The notes under the pieces were generated by a model. The model was not told where the DNA came from and searched no databases. It was given only the letters and a program-made list of their open reading frames with translations. Below are positions 7,761 through 13,494 of a DNA stretch of 14,391 bases, in pieces (position 1 is the stretch's first letter; every line of letters starts with the position of its first letter). The DNA comes from CAZULF01 sp964621215 (GTDB lineage Bacteria > Pseudomonadota > Gammaproteobacteria > UBA1113), in the NCBI GenBank assembly GCA_964621215.1, contig CAZULF010000054.1:1-14391 (forward strand), in the 5' to 3' direction. A program made the translations under genes and the position numbers.

Positions 7761-7777
7761 TAAAGCAAGTCTTCCAG

Positions 7778-7783
7778 TATAAT
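7778..7783 (+). promoter_or_regulatory. Perfect -10 hexamer upstream of parA
   Basis: TATAAT lies 27 bases before the parA GTG, in the 49-base vapC-parA gap. The -35 position (around 7755-7760) overlaps the end of vapC and is a poor match. This may be a weak or activator-dependent parAB promoter, in addition to readthrough from vapBC. Confidence 0.45.
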
Positions 7784-7809
7784 TACAGCTCGCAACCAAA
7801 GGAACGAAA

Positions 7810-8613
7810 GTGGCCAAAATTATAGCTATCGCTAACCAAAAAGGCGGGGTGGGCAAAACCACCACCAGTGTCAATCTTGCTGCTTCTGTAGCGGCATCGG
7901 GCTGTCGGGTGTTATTGGTGGATTTGGATCCACAAGGTAACGCTACCATGGGCAGTGGCTGCAATAAAGCTGAATTAGAGCGGTCCGTTACGGAAGTATT
8001 ATTGCAAGAGGTTGATATTACTGATGCGCTTATTTATTCCGAACAAGCTGGATATCATTCGTTGCCGGCCAATGGGGATTTAACCCGGGCCGAGGTATCA
8101 TTGTTGGGAATGCCAGAACGAGAGTTTCGCTTAAAACGCGCCTTAGAAAGCGTGAAGCCACGGTTCGATTATATTTTTATTGATTGCCCACCCTCGCTCA
8201 ATATGCTCACCGTCAATGCCTTAGTTGCTGCGGACAGCGTGCTTATCCCTATGCAATGTGAATATTATGCGTTGGAAGGGCTCTCAGCTTTATTAAATAC
8301 TATTGATCAAATACGCCAAACCGCTAATCCACAATTACATGTTGAAGGGGTCTTGCGTACGCTTTATGATGGACGTAGTTGTTTATCTAGCGATGTGTCA
8401 GCGCAATTACACGCACACTTTGGTGAGAAAGTTTATCAAGCAGTGATCCCACGCAATATTCGTTTGGCAGAAGCTCCGAGTTTCGGATTACCCGCGCTGC
8501 AATACGACAAACGTTCACCTGGCGCGCAGGCATATTTAGCTTTAGCCAGTGAGATGATTGCTAAACACAAAAAGGAAGCTGCAAGTAAAAGTAAAGCTAC
8601 CGTTGCAGCATAA
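7810..8613 (+). CDS. parA: Chromosome-partitioning ATPase ParA (Soj)
   Basis: A 267-aa member of the ParA/MinD family. The deviant Walker A box KGGVGKTT spans residues 11-18 with the signature lysine at 11. Walker A' is DLDPQGN (38-44) and Walker B is YIFIDCPPS (121-129). With ParB bound at parS, ATP-bound ParA dimers coat the nucleoid and drive segregation of the origin region. The short N-terminus without a DNA-binding extension marks the chromosomal (Soj) type. The start is GTG, supported by AAAGGA (7798-7803) six bases upstream and by MAKIIAIANQ being the canonical family N-terminus. The C-terminus is a Lys/Ala-rich tail. It is followed after 13 bases by parB, as usual. Confidence 0.97.
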   Translation: MAKIIAIANQKGGVGKTTTSVNLAASVAASGCRVLLVDLDPQGNATMGSGCNKAELERSVTEVLLQEVDITDALIYSEQAGYHSLPANGDLTRAEVSLLGMPEREFRLKRALESVKPRFDYIFIDCPPSLNMLTVNALVAADSVLIPMQCEYYALEGLSALLNTIDQIRQTANPQLHVEGVLRTLYDGRSCLSSDVSAQLHAHFGEKVYQAVIPRNIRLAEAPSFGLPALQYDKRSPGAQAYLALASEMIAKHKKEAASKSKATVAA

Positions 8614-8626
8614 TTGGAGCATATGA

Positions 8627-9499
8627 ATGACAGTAAAACGACGCGGCCTAGGTCGTAATTTGGAATCTTTATTGAGTGTAACACCCGCGATGGTGACACA
8701 ACCACCACCACCAGCGGTTGAAGACGGCGAACGTTTACGTCATTTGCCGGTGCATCAAATGCAACGCGGCAAATATCAACCACGTAAAACGATGGAGCCC
8801 GCCGCGTTGGAGGAATTAGCGAACTCCATTAAAGTTCAAGGTTTATTGCAACCGATCGTAGTACGTTCCATCGGCGAACAACAATATGAAATTATCGCGG
8901 GTGAACGTCGCTGGCGTGCGGCGCAGATGGCCGGCTTAGAAGAAATTCCCGTATTGATTAAAGACGTGTCTGATCAAACCACGATGGCATTAGCTTTGAT
9001 TGAAAATATTCAACGTGAAAATCTCAACCCGATGGAAGAAGCGACAGCTGTGCAGCGTTTGATTGATGAATGTCAATTAACACATCAAGAAGTGGCAGAT
9101 GTATTAGGAAAATCTCGAGCGGGTGTGAGTAACTTATTGCGTTTGATGTCGCTTAATACTGATGTGAAACAATTGCTGGATAGTGGCGATATCGAATTAG
9201 GCCATGCAAAGGTGTTATTAGCGTTATCTGGCATGAAGCAAACTCAAGCGGCACGTATAGTGGCAGAAAAAGGGTTGTCCGTTCGTGAGACGGAAGCTTT
9301 AGTTAAACGACTACAAATCGAACCCGTCAAAAAAGTAGAGGAACGTATTGATCCCGATATTAATGCCTTACAACAAGATTTGGCTGAAAAATTATGCGCT
9401 AAAGTGGAAGTAGTGCAGGGCAAAAAAGGCAGCGGTAAGTTGGTGATTCATTATCACAGTTTGGATGAGTTAGAGGGGATTTTAGATCATTTTGATTAG
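8627..9499 (+). CDS. parB: Chromosome-partitioning protein ParB (Spo0J)
   Basis: A 290-aa protein of usual length. The N-terminal KRRGLGRNLESLL is the ParA-contact motif of chromosomal ParB. The CTP-binding region contains GERRWRA (residues 92-98) and ENIQRENLNPMEEA, the latter part of the CTP/parS clamp domain. A helix-turn-helix follows (about 152-174, HQEVADVLGKSRAGVSNLLRLM), and the C-terminal dimerisation domain ends LVIHYHSLDELEGILDHFD. ParB loads at parS, slides as a CTP-dependent clamp and stimulates ParA. GGAG (8616-8619), 7 bases upstream, supports the ATG at 8627; the ATG at 8623 is out of frame. No convincing parS was found by eye in this window. Confidence 0.97.
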   Translation: MTVKRRGLGRNLESLLSVTPAMVTQPPPPAVEDGERLRHLPVHQMQRGKYQPRKTMEPAALEELANSIKVQGLLQPIVVRSIGEQQYEIIAGERRWRAAQMAGLEEIPVLIKDVSDQTTMALALIENIQRENLNPMEEATAVQRLIDECQLTHQEVADVLGKSRAGVSNLLRLMSLNTDVKQLLDSGDIELGHAKVLLALSGMKQTQAARIVAEKGLSVRETEALVKRLQIEPVKKVEERIDPDINALQQDLAEKLCAKVEVVQGKKGSGKLVIHYHSLDELEGILDHFD

Positions 9500-9510
9500 G
9501 GATAAGGATC

Positions 9511-11592
9511 ATGACGGACGATACAGATCAACAATCCGGACCTTTCATTCATCGAGAGTTAAGTCAGCTTGAATTTAATCACCGTGTATTAATGCAAGCG
9601 CAAGATAAAAATATTCCTCTGTTAGAGCGTTTACGCTATTTATTTATTACGTATAGCAATCTCGATGAATTCTTTGAAATCCGCGTGGCGGCATTAAAGC
9701 AACATATGCAAGCCGGAACGCACGAAGGCTGGATGGTAACTGGAACCGATATTCCTGACATTTTACACAGCATTAGTGAGTATGCGCATCAATTAATTGA
9801 AAAATTATTTACGATCTATAATGAAGAGATTTATTCTGATTTAGTTAAAGAAGGTATTTTGTTTCTAAAGCATCATGACTGGACCGCAGCACAAAAAAAA
9901 TGGATTGCAAATTATTTTAAAGAAGAAATAGTGCCAGTGATCAGCCCCATCGGTTTAGATGTGGCGCATCCGTTCCCTCGTTTAGTCAATAAAAACTTAA
10001 ATTTTATTGTGAGTTTGTCGGGTAAAGATGCGTTTGGGAGAGACAGTGGCTTAGCTATTGTGCATGTACCTCGTAGTATTCCTCGCTTAATTCCAGTGCC
10101 TGAAGAGATTCGTGATAATGGGAAAAATAGTTTTTTTTCATTAACCTCAATTATTAAAGATCACGTAGAAGAACTTTTCTCAGGAATGAAAATTGAAGGC
10201 TGTTATCAATTTAGAATTATTCGTAATAGTGATCTTTTATTAGATGAAACTGAAATACAAGATTTACCCTTGGCGGTGCGCACCAGTCTCAGCGAAAGTC
10301 GGTTTGGAGATGCCGTGCGATTAGATGTTGAAGCTAATTGTACTGACGATTTAGCCAACTATTTATTACAGCAACAAGGGCTAACCGAGAACGATTTATA
10401 CCGTATTGATGGACAAGTCAATTTTGGCAGACTTAGTGCAGCGTTATCTATGATAAAACGAGATGATTTGCGTTATCCTCCGTTTATCCCCGAATTGCCC
10501 AAAGAATTTCATCATCAATCCCATATTTTTAAATTGCTAAAAAAAACCGATATTTTATTACATCATCCCTACCAATCGTTTGAACCAGTGATCGCGTTAA
10601 TTAAACAAGCTGCAAACGACCCCGATGTCGTGGCTATTAAACAAACTCTTTATCGAACCAATGCCGACTCAGTTATCATCGATGCATTGGTAGAGGCTGC
10701 GCGTGCGGGCAAAGAAGTCACGGCTGTGATTGAAGTTCGCGCCAGGATGGATGAAGAACAAAATATTGAAATGGCAACACGTTTACAAGAAGTGGGAGCC
10801 ATTGTGGTTTATGGTGTAGTTGGGTATAAAACACATGCAAAAATGATGCTGATTGTGCGGCGAGAGCATGATGAATTACATCGCTATGTTCATTTAGGAA
10901 CGGGGAATTATCATGAAAAAACCGCGCGCGAATATACTGATATCGGTTTAATGACTGCAGATCCTGACCTAGGATTGGATGTGCAAATGCTATTTCAAGA
11001 ATTAACCGGCATGGGCAAAGCTATGCAGGCCAAAAAATTATGGCATGCACCGTTTACTTTATATAAAAATTTAGATGCTTGTATTTTGCGAGAAATAGAA
11101 CATGCAAACAAGGGCAAACCGGCACACATTATGGCGAAGATCAATGCATTAACCGATCCAAAAATCACCGAATTATTATACCAAGCATCACAAGCCGGCG
11201 TAAAAATAGAGTTAATCGTACGTAGTATGTGTGTGTTAAAACCGGGCGTACCAGGTATATCAGATAACATTACCGTACGCTCGATTGTCGGACGATTTCT
11301 CGAACATTCACGCGTGTTTTATTTTTATAATAATGGTGATGAAAAAATTTATTGCAGCAGCGCCGACTGGATGGAGCGTAATTTATATCATCGTTTGGAA
11401 GTGTGTTTCCCCATTACCGATAAAGTACTTGCGGCACGAGTCAAACAAGAATGTTTATTAGATTGTTTAGCTGACAATTGCGAAAGCTGGGAGTTAGATA
11501 GTTCTGGAAAATACACTCAAAATTGTCCTAATAAAACCCCTGTTTTTTCGGTACAGCAGCATTTATTGGAGCAGTATTGCGAACACAAATGA
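9511..11592 (+). CDS. ppk: Polyphosphate kinase 1
   Basis: A 693-aa PPK1 of normal length, which reversibly polymerises the gamma-phosphate of ATP into inorganic polyphosphate. The N-terminal domain begins HRELSQLEFNHRVL and includes SNLDEFFEIRVA. The catalytic phospholipase-D-like half contains KQTLYR (Arg382), THAKM with His442 (the counterpart of the autophosphorylated His in E. coli PPK), HLGTGNYHEKTAREYTD, and LEHSRVF with the second active-site His599, followed by SSADWMERN. All expected catalytic residues are present. The last ~40 residues are a variable, Cys-containing tail. AGGG (9498-9501), overlapping the parB stop, gives a 9-base spacing to the ATG. It lies 11 bases after parB, so it is probably cotranscribed with parAB. 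No ppx follows. Confidence 0.97.
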   Translation: MTDDTDQQSGPFIHRELSQLEFNHRVLMQAQDKNIPLLERLRYLFITYSNLDEFFEIRVAALKQHMQAGTHEGWMVTGTDIPDILHSISEYAHQLIEKLFTIYNEEIYSDLVKEGILFLKHHDWTAAQKKWIANYFKEEIVPVISPIGLDVAHPFPRLVNKNLNFIVSLSGKDAFGRDSGLAIVHVPRSIPRLIPVPEEIRDNGKNSFFSLTSIIKDHVEELFSGMKIEGCYQFRIIRNSDLLLDETEIQDLPLAVRTSLSESRFGDAVRLDVEANCTDDLANYLLQQQGLTENDLYRIDGQVNFGRLSAALSMIKRDDLRYPPFIPELPKEFHHQSHIFKLLKKTDILLHHPYQSFEPVIALIKQAANDPDVVAIKQTLYRTNADSVIIDALVEAARAGKEVTAVIEVRARMDEEQNIEMATRLQEVGAIVVYGVVGYKTHAKMMLIVRREHDELHRYVHLGTGNYHEKTAREYTDIGLMTADPDLGLDVQMLFQELTGMGKAMQAKKLWHAPFTLYKNLDACILREIEHANKGKPAHIMAKINALTDPKITELLYQASQAGVKIELIVRSMCVLKPGVPGISDNITVRSIVGRFLEHSRVFYFYNNGDEKIYCSSADWMERNLYHRLEVCFPITDKVLAARVKQECLLDCLADNCESWELDSSGKYTQNCPNKTPVFSVQQHLLEQYCEHK

Positions 11593-11595
11593 TAG

Positions 11596-11620
11596 GGTTA
11601 TATCTTTATACCGCCTTTTT
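11596..11620 (+). terminator. Weak terminator-like hairpin after ppk
   Basis: GGTTATA (11596-11602, one bulged T) can pair with TATACC (11607-11612) around TCTT. GCC and five T residues (11616-11620) follow. The short bulged stem and the GCC gap make it a weak candidate. Confidence 0.3.
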
Positions 11621-11717
11621 ATAGAGCTATTGCATCCTATGTACCTGTATGTTAGCATGTTTGCGTGTAAAATGAACAAATAAAACCCCTAACTACAAAA
11701 ATCGGAGATAAAAAATC

Positions 11718-12437
11718 ATGCCAGGAACTTCTAATTTAGGATTTTTCAAGAACGCAGTTATGACTACCGGTGCGGCTGTTGCTACGGGTAGTGTTATTAC
11801 TGGCCTGAACGCTGTCGCGAGCTATGCGTTGGTAAGTCCTGCCGCACGTCAAATCGCTAATTCTGTTTTAGCTGCAAACCCAGGTAATTCATTATGTGAA
11901 TTGCAGGCAGAGCATTTTAAAGTTGCCGCAGGAAATACTGCGCTTGCCTTTGGTGCTGCTAATGCCGCTCTAAGCTTCGTATCACCTCCATTTGCACTGG
12001 CAGTGATAGCCCTAGTATTGTCCCCGTTGGCAATGTGTCTGGAGCGTTTAGTTGATCGTCACCTTGGGCGCTCCCCATGTACAGAGCTAGTCTTGTCGTT
12101 AATATGTGGTGTTGGAACGGTATTAGTTGGCTTGAGTCTGATTGCTCCGACGATCTTCTCCTGGATACATGAAAACCGTAAATTGGATACTCTATTGCAG
12201 CAGCTTTTTGATAATGAATGTACTAGTTCTGCCACAGATATGTGGTTACACTCCAATGCCTCGATCAGTACATTTACAGGATTACCTCTTGCAGTAGTCG
12301 GATTTGTCATTATGGGTTTTTTTATTGTTAAAATATGGGCCGACCAATCTGTTGAGAATAAAGTAAATGGTGAAGATGAAATCAGTAGTAACGAGGGAAG
12401 CTCGTTGATGGGTGCTACTCCTGGATTTAATCTGTAA
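11718..12437 (+). CDS. Hypothetical multipass membrane protein, 239 aa
   Basis: I do not recognise the family. Hydrophobic segments lie at about 17-39 (Gly/Ala/Thr-rich), 71-108 (possibly two helices meeting at SPP, 89-91), 122-150 and 185-207, giving four or five transmembrane helices. Two loops each contain a cysteine in a polar stretch (Cys60 in PGNSLCELQ and Cys168 in DNECTSS). These could form a disulphide if they face the periplasm; more cysteines (107, 121, 130) lie in or near helices. The last ~30 residues are a polar, acidic tail ending SSLMGATPGFNL. GGAG (11704-11707), 10 bases before the ATG, supports the start. The 125-base gap upstream suggests its own transcription unit, with TTGCAT (11630-11635) and TAGCAT (11653-11658) as a weak promoter candidate. 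The gene is convergent with the minus-strand toxin-antitoxin pair. Confidence 0.75.
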   Translation: MPGTSNLGFFKNAVMTTGAAVATGSVITGLNAVASYALVSPAARQIANSVLAANPGNSLCELQAEHFKVAAGNTALAFGAANAALSFVSPPFALAVIALVLSPLAMCLERLVDRHLGRSPCTELVLSLICGVGTVLVGLSLIAPTIFSWIHENRKLDTLLQQLFDNECTSSATDMWLHSNASISTFTGLPLAVVGFVIMGFFIVKIWADQSVENKVNGEDEISSNEGSSLMGATPGFNL

Positions 12438-12497
12438 GCGTTCACACCTTACCTCTAAACGCGAAAGGGTACCATCTTTGTTCAAGGGTTTATATCT

Positions 12498-12578
12498 CGA
12501 ACTGATATATATCTACAATTTTCCAGTAGACGGTGTCTTGAAAGTCAACCGGAAAATTCGTGAGGATATGTCAGTTCG
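12498..12578. repeat. Long imperfect palindrome between convergent genes
   Basis: The arms run 12498-12531 and 12544-12578 around a 12-base loop (12532-12543). The perfect parts include CGAACTGA with TCAGTTCG at the outer ends and AATTTTCC with GGAAAATT in the middle. An inner block pairs AGTAGAC with GTCAACC at 5 of 7 positions. By my count about 27 of 34 arm positions match with one bulge, and three outer-arm mismatches become G-U pairs in plus-strand RNA. It lies 60 bases after the plus-strand membrane gene and 21 bases past the minus-strand antitoxin stop. Neither direction ends in a clear T-run, so a standard terminator is unlikely. Confidence 0.6.
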
Positions 12579-12610
12579 GCATAACAAGATTTTTACCTGT
12601 TATGCTGCCG
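12577..12610. repeat. Second hairpin containing the antitoxin stop codon
   Basis: CGGCATAACA (12577-12586) pairs with TGTTATGC plus GCCG (12598-12610, one bulged T) around an 11-base loop. The antitoxin stop (12600-12602 on the minus strand) lies in the stem. It directly abuts the longer palindrome, sharing two bases. It could protect the 3' end of, or help terminate, the minus-strand transcript, although no T-run follows on that strand. Confidence 0.45.
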
Positions 12611-12968
12611 TTTCCATAGAAACTTCAGTTTTTATAGTTTTGTAAGGGACGACTAATAAACCCTCTTCATTTGTAATAATTAAGCCTATATTAGAGAGCA
12701 TATGCACATCACGATGTACATTTTTGTAGTCGCGATGTAATGCTTTTGCAAGGGCACGAATGCTAATACATCCAGTACGATGAATCATTTGTAAAAGTTC
12801 AAACCGCTTCGGTGTTAAATAACGAAAAAGCGTCTTAGATGAAGTAAAATGAATTTCCTCAATGGCGGCTTCATGAGCTTTATGCTGCTCTATCTTATGC
12901 CAAAGCATTTTGAATTTTTCCAAAGAAGCCGCTTCATCGCCTAATTTTACAGTTATATGACGGTTCAT
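12600..12968 (-). CDS. Winged-helix antitoxin of a TumE-type toxin-antitoxin pair (HVO_A0114-like)
   Basis: A 122-aa protein. Residues ~1-45 are a helical, charged N-terminus. Residues ~48-108 form a winged helix-turn-helix: LTPKRFELLQMIHRTGCISIR, then ALAKALHRDYKNVHRDVHML, where HRDYKNVHRDV is the likely recognition helix, then the wing LGLI-type strand and EGLLVVPYK. This is the form of the HVO_A0114-family DNA-binding proteins commonly encoded next to TumE toxins, acting as antitoxin and autorepressor. That function comes from the family and the neighbour. The start overlaps the toxin stop (ATGA, 12965-12968). It has a strong GAGGAG ribosome-binding site about 8 bases upstream inside the toxin gene, which should favour antitoxin synthesis. 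MarR/ArsR-like regulators are the alternative fold assignment. Confidence 0.85.
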   Translation of the reverse strand: MNRHITVKLGDEAASLEKFKMLWHKIEQHKAHEAAIEEIHFTSSKTLFRYLTPKRFELLQMIHRTGCISIRALAKALHRDYKNVHRDVHMLSNIGLIITNEEGLLVVPYKTIKTEVSMETAA

Positions 12969-13267
12969 GATAAATTCTCCTCAGGTTTCTTGTACTGATT
13001 AACATCATCCATAAAGTCAGCAATTAAAGTTTCTACGGTAGAAAATTTATAGGGCTGTTCTTGTTTACCAATATGCTTATGATCCCCTTTACCATGTTCA
13101 TTATCATATCTAACAAGGCAGTGGCCGCGGGCATCTCCATAATACAATCGATATTTTATTCCATGAGGTCTTTCAATAGATTTTTTAGGTAGCTCCCACA
13201 GCACTATTTCCATGATAGAGCCATTGGAATAAATAATTTTATCATGGTAAATTAGACGTGCTTTCAT
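12965..13267 (-). CDS. tumE: TumE family toxin (DUF6516)
   Basis: A 100-aa protein beginning MKARLIYHDKI and containing YRLYYG (39-44), LVRYDNEHGKGDHKH (51-65) and a C-terminal helix TVETLIADFMDDV. These are hallmarks of the TumE/DUF6516 family annotated as the toxin half of two-gene toxin-antitoxin systems. The conserved basic and His-rich KGDHKH segment suggests a nucleic-acid-acting surface, but the reaction is not evident from sequence. The toxin gene comes first, with the winged-helix antitoxin overlapping it by 4 bases. The start is chosen because MKAxLIxxDKI is the normal family N-terminus. There is no Shine-Dalgarno upstream; the -10 box ends six bases before the ATG, so a leaderless message is predicted. 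The protein appears full-length and intact. Confidence 0.85.
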   Translation of the reverse strand: MKARLIYHDKIIYSNGSIMEIVLWELPKKSIERPHGIKYRLYYGDARGHCLVRYDNEHGKGDHKHIGKQEQPYKFSTVETLIADFMDDVNQYKKPEENLS

Positions 13268-13301
13268 ATGGTAAGTATACCATATGGTATCGACATGTCA
13301 A
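13265..13301 (-). promoter_or_regulatory. TumE operon promoter with overlapping palindromic operator
   Basis: Read on the minus strand, a perfect -35 TTGACA (13301-13296) is followed after 16 bases by TATACT (13279-13274), a 5/6 -10 match. The perfect palindrome ATACCATATGGTAT (13277-13290) fills the spacer and enters the -10 box. An inverted repeat of CATATGGTA and TACCATATG (13265-13286, 4-base spacer) overlaps it and covers the toxin start codon. This arrangement suits autorepression by the winged-helix antitoxin, alone or in complex; the binding protein is inferred. Confidence 0.75.
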
Positions 13302-13306
13302 ATAGG

Positions 13307-13324
13307 CCTAATATGGTAATTAGG
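13307..13324. promoter_or_regulatory. Additional operator-like inverted repeat upstream of tumE
   Basis: CCTAAT (13307-13312) and ATTAGG (13319-13324) flank ATGGTA. Within it is a third copy of ATATGGTA (13311-13318), the word also found at 13267-13273 (partly) and 13282-13289. It lies just upstream of the -35 box and may be an auxiliary operator. It also abuts the end of the DUF1778-like fragment. Confidence 0.4.
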
Positions 13325-13326
13325 GG

Positions 13327-13494
13327 CTAATCTTCCCAGGGCGCTTTACTTTCGAGTAAAGTCTTAATTTGAGGATTAGGGCCGACCGACGCATTAAGCA
13401 AGTTCACAAAAGCATCGTAATTATGTTGTTCAACAATAAGCTTTTCGGAAATTATTAATGAATCTTCGATATTTTTCTTGGTAGTTATATTCAT
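13327..13494 (-). pseudogene. C-terminal fragment of a DUF1778/TacA-type antitoxin
   Basis: A 55-aa minus-strand reading frame. Its second half, DAFVNLLNASVGPNPQIKTLLESKAPWED, follows the ending of DUF1778 (TacA-like) antitoxins: an F-x2-LL-x(A/N) toxin-binding strand, PNP, a short helix and APWE. The usual N-terminal ribbon-helix-helix DNA-binding half (about 40 residues) is missing, and full members are about 90 aa. The ATG overlaps the hemF stop (ATGA, 13491-13494), so it could still be translated by coupling from hemF; GGAG and GGTGG runs lie just upstream in hemF. No GNAT toxin (TacT) follows. I read it as a remnant, but a small functional protein retaining the toxin-binding half is possible. 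The identification rests on a short C-terminal pattern. Confidence 0.55.

Noticed and set aside
11639..11683. 14-codon reading frame between ppk and the membrane-protein gene
   Set aside because: It has no ribosome-binding site and no recognisable peptide feature; chance is the simplest explanation.
12498..12610. The long palindrome after the membrane-protein gene as an integron attC site
   Set aside because: Its size, the extrahelical mismatches and the GAAC...GTTCGGC ends recall attC, but the right core should be GTTRRRY and here position 4 is C. No integrase or cassette array is visible, and the next gene is on the opposite strand with its own promoter.
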